From contig JAMXIF010001210.1 in NCBI GenBank assembly GCA_028583685.1, positions 9,589,892 through 9,653,891 on the forward strand: a DNA stretch of 64,000 nucleotides, written 5' to 3'. The notes under the pieces are model-generated. The model searched no databases. It was not told the origin of the DNA and saw only the letters and a list, made by a program, of their open reading frames with translations. Made by a program: the position numbers and the translations under genes. This document shows positions 1-14,958 of this stretch, piece after piece (position 1 is the first letter of the stretch; each line of letters opens with the position of its first letter). This DNA comes from Petaurus breviceps papuanus (lineage: Eukaryota; Chordata; Mammalia; Diprotodontia; Petauridae).

Positions 1-1320
1 GGAGGTCCTGGGCCAGATAAAATGTGCTTCTGACTCCAACACTATCAATTCCCTAATGACAGTGCCAACTTTTCTCTGGCCCTTCCTCTCTTAATCAAGG
101 CAGTACCTATAATGGGTAACACCATTAATAATGGAAGAAAAAGAGAGAGGTCCCTAATGGGTAATAGTGAAACAGCACTGAGCTTTAAATAAAGTTCCTT
201 TAATGGATGGACTAGTGAAAGGGAAACCACCCCCATTCCTCACCCTTAACCTCAATTCTATTACGTTTAGTCTCCAAAGTGAAGCTTGACCTCCAGCCCT
301 ACCTTGCTAACTCCTAGGCCAGTTGTTTAACACCCCTGACTGATTAGCCCTCCCATGGCTGACTTGGGGAAGCCATGTAGCTAAGAATGGCCTAGTGTTT
401 TCTGACCCCAATAAAACAGGTCAGGAAGTTGGGGAAAGGATAGCATATATACTTAAGGTAAGTAGATCACAACTGGACCAAATGCCCTGGGTAAGAGTCA
501 AGGAAGGCCTCCAGAATGAGAGTATAGACAGGGGCCAAGGTAATAGAATCATTTTCCTTTTATTCCTTTTCCTTAAAAGTTTGACTAAGTGGCATCTTCA
601 ATAACCAAGAAAATGAGCACACCAAAATCAAGGCTATTGAATATAGGCATTGCTGGACTCAAGATGCCAACAATATATTAGACATAGAGTTGACTCAATT
701 TGCAGGACTCCCTATACAATTCTATACCACTCATTTAATAAAGGGAAAGAGTCATGAGAACTTTAGGACAAGCACCATTGACCCCAAAACTCAATCAGAG
801 ACAGATCCAGACCCGGAGAGTCTCATTTTTGAAGTAATTTTGACTTATGGATCTGCTATATTCAAGAACACCAGAACTCATGTGAAGAAATGTGTAGCCA
901 ACCTGCCAGAGGGAGAAATGATGATGTTTCTCTAGTTATACCAGCAAAAGTACCCCTCTACTCAACTTCTCCTGCCTTCCCTATGAGAAAACCAGATCCT
1001 CTCCATAGAAAAGGATCTATTTTGACAGAAATTTCCTACAAAACAGATTTTAATTTTATGTTTCTAAAAGGAAAGGGAGAATAGAAGTTCTGTAACACTA
1101 TTATATTTGTCAGAATGATTTAGATTGGATGATGGCATGACAACCACAAATGTGAGGGAATAAGGATGATTCTCTATCCTAACACTTAGAATTTTTGATA
1201 GCACCAGGCCTATCTAGCATTAGATATGTTATTAAATCTAGACTTAAATGGTCTGTCTCATTCAAGGATTCTGGGAAGCTTTGTATCCTTAGAAGAAAAG
1301 TTCTTAGGGTTGGGAAGCCT
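1..1320. other. Intergenic DNA, no identified gene; possible old LTR-type material
   Basis: Only short open frames (up to 81 codons), none resembling a known protein. The flanks have the look of decayed repeat DNA, and 1540-1900 (attaaa followed by CT-rich sequence) recalls an LTR tail, but I cannot name a family or set borders. This side of CPS1 faces a long gene-poor interval towards ERBB4 in other mammals. Confidence 0.3.
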
Positions 1321-1337
1321 AAAGATCTACCACTATC

Positions 1338-1500
1338 AGGGGTGGCTAGGTGGTGCAGTGAATAGAGCAATAGCCCTGGAATCAGGAGGACCTCAGTTCA
1401 AATCCGGCCTTAGACACTTAATACAAAACTAGCCATGTGACCGTGGGCAAGTCACTTAACCCCAATTGTCCTGCCTTCCCCCCTCTCAAAAAACAATAAA
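1338..1500 (+). mobile_element. Marsupial tRNA/CORE SINE
   Basis: Full-length copy from ggggtggctagg through gagcaatagccctgg, a B-box-like cagttcaaatccgg, the core gggcaagtcacttaacc and an A-rich tail. It is flanked by a 17-bp duplication aaagatctaccactatc (1321-1337) and aaaggtctaccactatc (1501-1517), with one mismatch. Confidence 0.9.
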
Positions 1501-2520
1501 AAAGGTCTACCACTATCTCCTTTTCTGCAGTTTGGGGTCAAACTTATAAGTACTAACTCTAGTGGCCCTCCAATTAAAGTTTCCCAATACCATTTGGATC
1601 TGTCTGGTCTCCCATTGCTCATTTTATCGTGACAAATCTTCTATCTGGTCTCCAGTCTCCCATAGGAGACATTATACACTTCTCCTTTACTTTTGGGGTA
1701 AGGACAAAAAAAACACCACCATTCTATCGCACTAGTTCTCCCACCTGGTCTCGTTTCCCTAGGGAAGAGGAGAATTGCCATTCTATCATATCAGGTCCCT
1801 CTGGCTCAACCCACTTCTCTGTCCTCCACCAACAAATCCTTTATTCCTATTCTCCTCAACTCAATTCCTCCCAAATTTCATTCTAAAGCTACTCACTCCT
1901 TTCACTGAGCTCTCTGGATACCTGCTCCATAGGCAACCAAATTCCTTTCATCTTAAATCTTTTCCTTTCCCATTTGTATAGAGATGATTAATGGAGCCCT
2001 TCTGGCTTTCATTGAGATTATAGACAACTTAAATTTAACATATCAAAAATTGAACTCAGCTTCCCTTCCAAGTCTTCCTCTCTTGAAATATCCCATATAG
2101 CTGTTGAGTTTACCACTATCCTCTCTTCACTGTCTCCCTTTCCTTCCCCCCCAATTATGTACTGCTAAGATCTGTTGATTTTACCATACCATCATCTCTC
2201 AAACATGTTCTCTGACACTACAACCACCTAAATACAGGTTCTAATCACCTCATACCTGGAATATTCCAATAGCTTGTCAGTTGGCCACACATCTCTCCCC
2301 ACTACAATCTATCTTTGATTCAAATGCCAAAGTGATTGTCAAAGTGTAGGTCGGACCATGTCACTGCCCTACTCAATAAATAAATTCTAATGACTCCCTA
2401 TCACTTCCAAGATCAAATATAAAATCCTTGGTTAGGTATTCATTGAAAACCTTCTTAGGTATTCAAAGCATTTCATAACCCAGACCTACCCCACCTTCCC
2501 AGTAATTTTATACCTTAACC

Positions 2521-2586
2521 AGAGAGAGAGAGAGAGAGACAGAGACAGACAGAGACAGAGACAGAGAGAGACAGAGAGACAGAGCC
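2521..2586. repeat. (AG)n / (ACAG)n microsatellite inside L2
   Basis: Imperfect purine-rich dinucleotide and tetranucleotide run lying between two continuous blocks of the L2 copy. Confidence 0.9.
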
Positions 2587-2708
2587 AGTGACACTGGCCT
2601 CCTTCTTATTCCTCATATAAAAGACTCCATCTCCCAAGTCCAACTGGCTAGCCCTCATTTCTAGAATTCTTTTCTTTCTCACTTCTGCCTCCTGGATTCC
2701 CTAACTTC

Positions 2709-2869
2709 ATTTTTTTTTTTGAGGAGGGAAGGTAGGGCAATTGGGGTTAAGTGACTTGCCTAAGGTCACGTGGCTAGTAAGTGTGTGAAGTGTCTGAAGC
2801 CAGGTTTGAACTCAGGTCCTTCTGACTCCAGGGCCAGCGCTCTATTCTCTGAGCCACCAAGCTGTCCCA
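2709..2869 (-). mobile_element. Marsupial tRNA/CORE SINE nested in L2
   Basis: Antisense copy (poly-T at the left, then gggcaattggggttaagtga and tttgaactcaggtcc). The 14-bp duplication gattccctaacttc (2695-2708) and gattctctaacttc (2870-2883) shows insertion into the L2. Confidence 0.9.
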
Positions 2870-3414
2870 GATTCTCTAACTTCCTTCAAGATCTATGCCA
2901 CCTTCTACAGCAAGCTGTTCCCAATCCCTTTTAATTCTAATGCCTAGAGCAGATATTTAATAAATTTTTATTGACCAGTTGGAAGGCCCATAAAGACCTT
3001 GGTCTTCACTGCAAGATTCTATAACCACTTTTGACAGTGACTAACTCCCAATGAAGTTAAGAGTGTTGGTGAGATTAATTCCAATAACTTTGGGACCTAG
3101 AAGGTTATGAGTTAGATAATTACATGCTCCATACATATCCCAAAACTGGTATGTGATTTTCACCTTCTATTCTAACATAAGTATTGCATTCAAGACCCAG
3201 GGAATGCTCTGCAGGACTGAGGACACTACCTGGGCCCTACTGCTCTGTCCCTTTAATGAAAACCCACAAGGCATATGTATAGAGAACTAATGGAAAACAA
3301 AGTGTACATTTGTATAGATACAAATATTTTGTTTTGTGTATTTGTTGGTTAATATATTAATACAATAAGTTTAGGATAAAACATCACTAATTAATGATAA
3401 TAATAATGATAACT

Positions 3415-3650
3415 AGTATTTATTTAGAGCTTTAAGTTTGGTTAAGTGTTTTTAACAAATTTTGTCTCATTTTATCCCCATAAAATCCTTGGGGTAAAGG
3501 TACTGTTATTTTCTCCATTTGATAACTGAGGCAACTGAAACAAAGGTTAAGTAATTTGCCCAGGGTCACACACAGCTAGCTGAGCCTGAATTCTATCTCA
3601 GAGCTTCCTAATTCCAAAACTAGTGCTCTGACTACGGCACCATCTAGCTG
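3415..3650 (-). mobile_element. MIR-like CORE SINE, old
   Basis: Contains tccatttgataactgaggca, agtaatttgcccagggtcac and a terminal ctctgactacggcaccatct, the antisense form of a MIR/CORE-type SINE. No duplication is discernible. Confidence 0.6.
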
Positions 3651-3819
3651 CTTCAACTGAAGCACTGAATCAAGTTCTGAACGTCTTCTGAGATATGAGG
3701 TGGTTGCTCATGTAAGCCTAGAGGAAGCATGGAATCACAGACATAATGACTCCAGAGGTTATCTGGTCCAACCATGTAATTCATTCACAATATTCCACCT
3801 TCTGCAAGAAGTGTTTTTT

Positions 3820-3895
3820 TTTTTCCTTTCTTCTTTATTCCCAGCACTTAGCACATTGCTTGGCATTTAATAAATGCTTACTGGCTGATTGATAG
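3820..3895 (+). mobile_element. L2 3' tail
   Basis: cccagcacttagcacattg and taataaatgcttactggct are the classic 3' end of L2. Confidence 0.6.
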
Positions 3896-5327
3896 ATGCA
3901 TCTTTCCTCAGACAGAAGGTGGATGACCATGTGTTAACAGGGATTCCTTCCAGGTTTGGAATGGACCAGATGGTTGTTCAAAAGTCCTTTCAAACTCTAA
4001 AATTACGTAATAGGGTAAAAATGATCATCCAACCTCTGCTTGAAGGATACCAGCTCTCCTCATCCTCTCAGAAATAATATCCATCAGTGCAATAAGATTT
4101 CAACCCTTTTTTCCCCAGTTACCTTCCCTGTCTGACAAATATTGAAAAGCAACACTTTTTAGGGTGTGGGAAGATGACAGAGAATTATAATTACCAGGGC
4201 AAGTTAGATTATCATAGTCAAAGTATCAGGGTGTATTTTCTCTTACTCCTCTTCCAAACTACCAATTAAGATTTCATGATGTTGGATTTGGGGGACATTA
4301 ACCTGATGGACCAACTGGACTGATCAGAGACAGTATTTCTGGCTTCTGGTCACTGGTTAGTTTGAGACTTTTATCTCCTCTTTACTTACCCTAGTGCCTC
4401 CTTCCTCAATCTACTAGAAATGCTTCTAATGCCATGGAATTGAAATGATAAAATCATGTGGGTAAGAGAAAATAAAATAAAAAATGGAGAATTAAAACAA
4501 CAACCTCAAAGTCTATCATAACATGGGGGTAAATTTAAAATTACCCAAAGATCTGCTGTACTACCATGCAGATTAATGCCAAATACAAACTTGTTATACT
4601 GTACTGCTGTTTGGAATATGTGGAGGGATTCTTTATATGGCAATGGCTGGTCTAATGAGCACTGAATCTGACAGAAGTTGGGTTCTAACAATCTCTGTGC
4701 CCTTGGTAAGTTTTTATTTCTGGTTTCTAGTTTCTGTCTCTATAAAATGATTATTTTTATTATCTTCCACCTATTTCACAAGGCTATTAATAGAAATATA
4801 AGTGAAGTTTCCATTATTATATCCTTTGATTTATTCACATATATGTATTCATATATGCACATATATAACTTAGATTAATATGGTGTAATCTTGTTTAAGG
4901 ATTAATGACTATCATATGATGCTCTTTGGTAAAATGGTAGCCAGCATAATGCATCCTCTGATGGTGATGACTTTTTTGGTTCTAATTGTCATATATCTTC
5001 TATACCTTTGAATTTTCCTTTAAAATATACTTGTGTAATTAGAAATAATAGCAGCAGCAAAGAGAACAATAGGGAAAATCAGAGTGCTGTGTAGCCACAT
5101 AGCACAATATTTTATCATAAAGATTACTAGACACATGGGGAGTAAGTGAAAAATCATTTGGAATAGAGAACACAAATATTCATGATCATTATTATGAACC
5201 TTTTACTCCCGTCATATACTGATTAGTATAGAGAGGAAATGAGTGATTTGATCCTGGTCAAAGAAACCGATTTAGTCAAGATGGTAAAAAATGCAAAGAC
5301 ACTCCTCTAAACGTCTTTTCAACAGAA

Positions 5328-5333
5328 TTTTAT
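5328..5333 (-). terminator. Distal poly(A) signal AATAAA
   Basis: Plus-strand tttatt is AATAAA on the gene strand, about 1.08 kb after the stop. It is followed downstream (lower coordinates) by a G/T-rich stretch (ggagtgtctttgcatttttt, about 5289-5308), as expected for a cleavage site near 5310. Confidence 0.6.
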
Positions 5334-5672
5334 TTCAATGTTAACAATCAAAGCAGTTTTAATAATACAAAACGTTTAAAACCCCAAAAGACTGCCATGT
5401 GAGAAAGGGTTTTTCTGCCCTTTCAGGTAAGGTAGGAGGAATGGAGGGAGACCTTAGGATTAAACTGTGTGTGTAAGTCATAACAGTATGGGATTCACTA
5501 GGTACACAGAAAGCATAATCTCTAGGGACTGAACCAGAACTTCAGAGGGATTCCAAAGAGTCACCGTTGCCAGGGAGGCTGAGAGTAGAGGAAAAACCTA
5601 TAAATCTGTCAATTGCAAAAGAACACACTAGGCCAAGGTTAAAAACAAATGAACAAAAAAAAACCCAGTTGC

Positions 5673-5678
5673 TTTATT
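5673..5678 (-). terminator. Proximal candidate poly(A) signal AATAAA
   Basis: A second AATAAA on the gene strand about 740 bases after the stop. It could give a shorter 3' UTR. No clear G/T-rich element was seen close downstream, so it is less certain than the distal signal. Confidence 0.4.
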
Positions 5679-6413
5679 TCTGCCATATGCTGCCACAAAG
5701 GGGCTGAAAATTTGTGTCCTTTAAAGAAATCTATACTTTAAAGACCTCCTGTCACGCTCATCAAATGCAATACCTTGAAAAGAGATTGTGATATCACGAG
5801 ATTCACTAGGTAGGTAGGGAATGATTACTGTACAGAAGAAACATACCAATTTTGATATTCAGGAATGATGGAAGGGGACACAGAATAAAACTATATGACA
5901 GGGAAATGAGGCATACTCAATTTTTAAAAGACAAAAGACACCTGAGTGTAGCAGAGGCTATTTAAAGATGATGATTCTCAGCAAGACTCTTCAAGTAGAA
6001 AAAATTTAAAAAAAAAACAGAGTTAAGGAGATGGAGCTACCTATGAGAAGAGTTCTTTTTTCCATCCATTATGCTATGAATGATTTGGGTTTGCCACATA
6101 ATGAATATCAGCTGCCAAGGAGGGCTATAGACTGAATTATGTGTGTGCCCCAAATAAGGCATTGCTCATGGGGTAGGCTCTCATGAAAAGCAAGAAGGAA
6201 TTGAGAAGGGCTTACTGTCCAAGAACTTGACAGAGTGACTGACAACTATCTAACTAAAAAGATAAAGCCTTTTAAGGACACAACCAAGCGAACTGACATA
6301 ACACAATTGGGACTAAAGAGAGTTCTCTGTCTGGGGATCAAAGTCTGGAATTCTGTGCATTCATCAGTGAATGGACACACAGCTCTGAGATTTCACAAGG
6401 GTTGGCTGCTCCT

Positions 6414-6512
6414 TTATGCCATTTTGCCAGAACTGTATTGTCTGTAGTGGAAAAGACTCTTGGAGTCCACAGTGCGAGATTTCTGCACAGCTTCAGCGAA
6501 GAGCTTGGTCAC
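6414..6512 (-). CDS. CPS1: CPS1 coding exon 38, C-terminus and stop
   Basis: Thirty-two codons and a TAA stop (6416-6414). It encodes [20 protein letters not shown] and [12 protein letters not shown]; human ends YRQYSAGKAA at the same length. The acceptor is catgcctgtttccag. The exon continues into the 3' UTR without a further splice signal that I can support. Confidence 0.96.
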   Translation of the reverse strand: MTKLFAEAVQKSRTVDSKSLFHYRQYSSGKMA

Positions 6513-7490
6513 CTGGAAACAGGCATGGGCAGGCACTTTAGTAACCCCAGTGACATGAGAATGGATGTTTAATCAAGTAAGACTGAAGCTGTCAGTGTTA
6601 TTGATCCCAATTTTTAAAGGGCCATGGAGTGAAAAAAGGTACTCAGATTTTTATTTAATTAGGATTTTCTCCTACATTTCAGAGTTTACCAAGAATGTCT
6701 ACTTCCTCCCACTCCCTTCTTCAACCATAAGGATTCAAACTAGGTCAGAAAAAAATACAATATTATGGGTAGATGATTTAATGAGTCTTGAAAAAAAATC
6801 CCCTTCTCTGTGATAAATTAGGAAGACTATATCCAAGTGAAACTGGACATACCTGACAAAGTCATTTTCAGTGAATTGAACCTTGTAAATGGACTATGGT
6901 TTTGGCTCAAATTATGACTAACATGTAGCTTTTTAAATGGTACTTTGCATCTAAAGTTTGTCTATTTCAACACATACAACCCATTTGTATTTTATGAATT
7001 ATTTAAAGTTTGAGAGGCATATAGGTGTAAGACAAGGGACTGGACCCATTCTTTAATTGCTATATGGAACTCCCAGATGAGGAAATTCCCTTTTCCGGTG
7101 CAGATCAGTACCCTCTCTGTGACTTATGGTCTTAGAGAGCTTCTTAAGTGTACCACTAAAAGATTAAATTAATTGCCCAGGGCCACAGGGTTAGTATGTA
7201 TGATCAGAGTTGGAAACTAGATCCTGGCTTTGAGGATATCTCTAACTGGTAATCTACCAATCACCCAGTTTTGGCCAGAGCCCTTTATTGTTGGCATAAT
7301 CACTTCAAAGTCATATTTTAAAATGTCCTCACTGGCCTAAACACTGAGAAAAGAGGAAATGTATTTTCCATATATTTTGCGATACATCTGAATAAAGCAT
7401 TATAAAATAATCATTATAATAAAATGGGCACTTGGTCAAAAACAATTAGTATTCTATATGCAATATTTTTATCCCAACAGGAAAACATAC
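6513..7490 (-). other. CPS1: CPS1 intron 37
   Basis: 978 bp, phase 0. A weak MIR-like fragment sits near 7160-7245. Otherwise nothing recognised. Confidence 0.85.
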
Positions 7491-7620
7491 CTGGAAATTA
7501 GTGAGGAGAGCAATCCCACTGTCAACAGCTGTCCTGCGAATTACATAATTATCATGGACAAACTTGGTGTTGTTATTGGGGAGGTTAATGACCAGATCAA
7601 TGCTTCCCTCTTTTATCAAC
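7491..7620 (-). CDS. CPS1: CPS1 coding exon 37 (residues about 1425-1468), NAG-site exon
   Basis: One base completes the split Lys, then 43 codons: [35 protein letters not shown] and IALLTNFQ. Asn1437 and Asn1440 of INLPN, both NAG contacts in human, are conserved. Arg1453 (YVIRR), a site of human deficiency mutations, is conserved. The acceptor is ttcctgtctag and the donor is CAG|gtatgt. Lys-Glu replaces the Arg-Asp of human LIRDGS. Confidence 0.97.
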
Positions 7621-11397
<3,777 letters not shown>

Positions 11398-11457
11398 CTT
11401 GAAACCTTCATTATGTAGTTGTTCAGCAACACCAAGGAATTTGGGACGGAAGGAATG
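11398..11457 (-). CDS. CPS1: CPS1 coding exon 35 (residues about 1368-1387)
   Basis: Twenty codons, phase 0: [20 protein letters not shown], the first helix of the regulatory MGS-like fold. Human has QSFRPRFLG. The acceptor is atctcttttcag and the donor is AAG|gtatat. It lies 11.3 kb from exon 34 across the longest intron in the window. Confidence 0.95.
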
Positions 11458-11606
11458 CTGAAAAGAGATTTTAAAAAAAAAATAAGTGACCTATAGCATA
11501 TCTGAGATCTATTATCTACAACATAAAGTTTCCCCATAAAATCATAAAAGGTAAAGTGGTACAGTAGATACAGTGTCAGCTTTGGAGTCAGAAAGACACG
11601 GGTTCA

Positions 11607-11760
11607 GGGGCGATTAGGTGGCACAGTGAATAGAGAACCGGCCCTGTAGTCAGGAGGATCTGAGTTCAAATCCGGCCTCAGGCATTTAACACATACTAGC
11701 TGTGTGACCTTGGGCAAGTCACTTAACCCCAATTGCCCTGCTTTTCCTCCTCCAAAAAAA
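11607..11760 (+). mobile_element. Marsupial tRNA/CORE SINE nested in an older SINE
   Basis: Intact A- and B-box-like motifs and core. Flanked by aagacacgggttca (11593-11606) and aagacaggcgttca (11761-11774), two mismatches in 14. The flanks (11545-11606 and 11761-11840) join into one older MIR-like tRNA-SINE. Confidence 0.85.
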
Positions 11761-11959
11761 AAGACAGGCGTTCAAATCATGTCTCTAACACATTATGGCT
11801 ATGTGACATAGGGACAGTTTGTACCTCTCAGTGATCAAGGCAATTCTCTATGACCATAAGTTGCAGGAAAGGTACAAATCTATAAGAGTAAAGGGACTTA
11901 GTTTCCTTACTCAAACGCTCCCTGTACCTGTCATAAAAGTCAATCATGATTATAATTTG

Positions 11960-12710
11960 TTGTGCTATCTTTTCATTCAATCATTCAACAAACATCCTTG
12001 TACCAGATTCTGTGTACTCTATATATAGGGGTTAAAAAGACCAAAAACAAAATGGTCCCTCCCTTCGAGGAATTTACCTTTTATTTAGGGGAAATAACCT
12101 TAAAGCATATGTTTAAATTTTTAATATATATGATATGAATACCACAACGTTTTGGGAGAGGAAAGTGAGCATTAGCTTCAACAACTGGGAGTATAGGGAA
12201 AGTCCTCATGTAGAAGTGGTACTTGAGGGGAGCCTTCAAAGAATTTAGGAATGTCAGGAGACAGAAATGAGGAGGTGGTAAATTCCAATCTTGGGAGACA
12301 GTCTGTGCAAAGACATGGAAGCAAGAAGTGGAATGCCATCACCAAAGAATCACAGGTAGGCAAGTTTAATTGAAATGTAAAGTGTATGAAGGGGAGTAAG
12401 GTATAATAATAAGGCAAAGAAAGTTGGACTGGAGCCAAGTGGTAAAGGGTTTTAAAGGCCAAACAAAGCAGTAGGTATTTTATCCTAGGGGAAATTGGGA
12501 GCTTTCTATAACTTCCTGAGTAACAGATTGACAAGCTAAGGTATATGATTTAGAAATATTAATATGGCAGCTGCACAGATGGTGAGTCAGAACAGAGATG
12601 AACTTGAAAGAGGGAGAACCATTAGGATTACTGGTATAATCCATGAAGATGATACAACTGACTCAACACCATATGATTTGGGTTGTTTTCCAGAAGGTGG
12701 GAGGATTTGT
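11960..12710 (-). mobile_element. L2 LINE fragment
   Basis: L2-like phrases on the minus orientation: ttcaacaaacatccttgtac, ggtaaagggttttaaaggcc and atcctaggggaaattgggag. A 118-codon minus frame inside it (12178-12534) is not a gene. Confidence 0.6.
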
Positions 12711-12718
12711 TGACATGT

Positions 12719-12907
12719 CAGGGATGGGGAACCTGCAGCCTCAAGGCCACATGTGGCCTTCTAGGTCCTTAGATTCATCCTTTTGACTGAAAACAAATTC
12801 TTTTATTAAGGGAATTCATTCTGTGAAGTTTGGATTCATTCAAAGAACCACACGTGAAAACCTGGAGGGCCATATGTGGCCTCGAGGCCACAGATTCCCC
12901 ACCCCTG
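12719..12907. mobile_element. Short hAT-like palindromic DNA transposon
   Basis: Terminal inverted repeats cagggatggggaacctg and, read inward from the right end, caggggtggggaatctg. Internally, ctgcagcctcaaggccacat mirrors atgtggcctcgaggccacag. At 189 bp it is far too short to encode transposase. Flanking 8-mers do not match, so the duplication has decayed or the borders are off. Confidence 0.65.
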
Positions 12908-14099
12908 GTCTAAAATAACAGATAGGACCAGAGCATTAATTCACTAGACAGGGATTGTAGGCAGCAGTAAAGAGAAAGAAGAAAGAAAATATAGAAATCA
13001 AAACCATGACCACACCTCCTTAGCAAGGTGATCTGATTAAATGAGCAAACCAAATTAAAATGTGTTCCCATATGGATATATATTTGTTTGCAACCTATTT
13101 AAAAGTAGGTTCATGGAAAATCATACTATTTCAACTGGGATATTTTTGTTTTGAAATTGGGTTTATTATCTAGGCTTCTATAACAAAATTCTTATACCTT
13201 TATATACAGTTTACCATATCTCCATTTAAAAATTGATGTCATTCACTTTTATAAATTAAAAAAAAATAACAACTCAGAACTAACATAGCGGGATCATGGA
13301 TAGTCTCATGGTCTGCTTAAATCCTTGCCCTTACAGTACATTTCATATCTTCTCAGTGGAAGCCATTTAACTCCCATAATTAAGTTCTTCCATCACCCAT
13401 ATTACTCCAGGACTATCTTGACCCTAGTTAGACCTAGGTCAATGGCTCTAAGATTCAGCTTCAACTCAGCCTTGCTCTACTCAATTTATGGTAAGCAAAC
13501 TCTTGCCTTCCTCTCCCTTGACCAAGCTCAGTTCAGTTAACTGAGTAACTCACGCTGAAGTCCTTACTGAGAACTCTAACTTTTCCCAAACTATGTTCCT
13601 ACTTCTCACCTGCTTCTCTTCCTACCTCTGCCCTGGACTGGAGTCCTTCCAGTTAAAGCTCAATTCCCACAGCTGGATCTTTGTTAATTTATTGTCAGTT
13701 TCCAAGATGTTTACTTATATCTATTCCTCCTGTTTTATGACTGCTGTTATTCTGTACTCCCTCTTATCATCTGAGAAATCCACCTGTTGTCTATGGCTAG
13801 ACCCACGACACCTTCTGCCCATCTGCATGAACACCTTCCTACTGCCTGCTTTTGGCATGTTTATATTACCTGCTTGCATCCTGGGATTCTGTCAGATTTA
13901 GCCCCATTCTGGCCTGGCCTATCCTGACTCCAATTATATCCTAATTATGACAGATACACTATTATGCTAGATTGAAAAGCTGGAAACCATATAACAATGA
14001 TTTAAGCAAAATATTTCAATATTTTAGTAGTGTTTAACAATTTTACCCTAAAAATATCCCTCCTGATATTTCCTTGTAAAGTCTTTTGAGGACAAGAAA

Positions 14100-14460
14100 G
14101 CTTAGACAAAGAATCCCTATGCCTCCTTCAGATCTAGCTTGCTTACAAGCTCTGGCACTCTTTCAATCCTTAATATACTTCTTTATGTGATGAAAGACTT
14201 GACAAATTGGGTTTGGGAGGAAAGGTGAAAAGAGGTGGGCTTCCAGAAAATAAATTAATACTATAGAGGACAGTGACTAGATTGCTTTTTGTTTCCATTG
14301 AGGATACAGCAGAACAAAGTGGGATTAAACTGGAGCAGGAGGGATTTAGGTTAGATGTAAGAAAAATTTCCTAAGAGAAAAAGTTGTTAGAGATACTGGA
14401 ATGATTTAATGAAGGAAACAGTAGACTAATATTCTCTAGAGAGATTTAAAGAATAAGGGA
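14100..14460 (+). mobile_element. CR1/L3-like LINE fragment
   Basis: gaggatacagcagaacaaag, gggatttaggttagatgtaa and gaaaaatttcctaagagaaa resemble the CR1/L3 3' region of mammals. Borders are approximate. Confidence 0.4.
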
Positions 14461-14479
14461 GATAACTGTCTGTTTGGCA

Positions 14480-14655
14480 CTGTGGGATAGGAGAAATTAC
14501 ATTAAATTCTGAAGATGTGGGGTCTAATCCTGGCGATGCTATTATGTAGCTATATGACCTTAAGCAAGTAACTTGGTCTTGGCCATCTCACCTATAAAAT
14601 GAGGGCGATGGGATGTGATCTCTAAAATGTTTTCCAACTCTAAAACTTTAGATCA
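14480..14655 (+). mobile_element. MIR-like CORE SINE, old
   Basis: gtagctatatgaccttaagc, ctcacctataaaatgagggc and tgttttccaactctaaaact give the order of a MIR-type SINE. Heavily diverged. Confidence 0.5.
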
Positions 14656-14659
14656 GATA

Positions 14660-14958
14660 AAAGTGGGGTTTGCAGACCCCAAAGGAGTCTGTGAACTTGG
14701 AATTTTTAATATTTTGATAACTATATGTCAATAGCATTGCTTTCCTTTGTAATCATTTGTATTTTATAAGTTTAAAAATATATTATTCTGATCTTATGGA
14801 AGTGAATGTTGAAATCTAAAAATAAATAAAAGAAAAAAAAGAATATATAAAATGCATATATATGCATATATAATTTGGAGAAGCAATCCATAGGCTTGAA
14901 CAGGCTGTCAAATAGGTCCATGATACAACAGTAGTTGAGTACCCCTGATCTAGTAGAT
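14660..14958 (-). mobile_element. Non-autonomous DNA transposon, family A copy 1
   Basis: Shares, in reverse orientation, the blocks of the copies at 22000 and 48122: an outer 'tacccctga' end, 'tccataggcttgaacaggct' and 'cctttgtaatcatttgtatt'. It has an AT-rich internal insertion near 14815-14870. Confidence 0.5.

Larger units (their letters stand above)
1985..2975 (+). mobile_element. L2 LINE fragment, 3' part
   Basis: Recognisable L2 text: accatgtcactgccctact, gactccctatcacttccaag, ccagtgacactggcctcctt, and an end near tttaataaatttttattgac. It is interrupted by an AG/ACAG microsatellite (2521-2586) and by a SINE (2709-2869). Divergence is high, so it is old. The family name is from memory. 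Confidence 0.65.
2976..5309. other. Intergenic DNA downstream of CPS1 with old repeat fragments
   Basis: Holds a MIR-like SINE (about 3415-3650), CR1/L3-like pieces (about 3730-3790 and 4020-4080) and an L2 3' tail (about 3820-3895). Nothing recognised in 4100-5300. No gene-like frame. Confidence 0.5.
5310..6413 (-). other. CPS1: CPS1 3' untranslated region
   Basis: About 1.1 kb from the stop codon to just past the distal AATAAA. No SINE or other repeat was recognised inside it, unlike the flanks, which fits a transcribed and constrained region. The length agrees with the roughly 1-kb human CPS1 3' UTR as I recall it. The exact cleavage point is inferred. Confidence 0.7.

Noticed and set aside
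12178-12534. 118-codon minus-strand frame
   Set aside because: Falls in an L2 fossil and has no recognisable domain.
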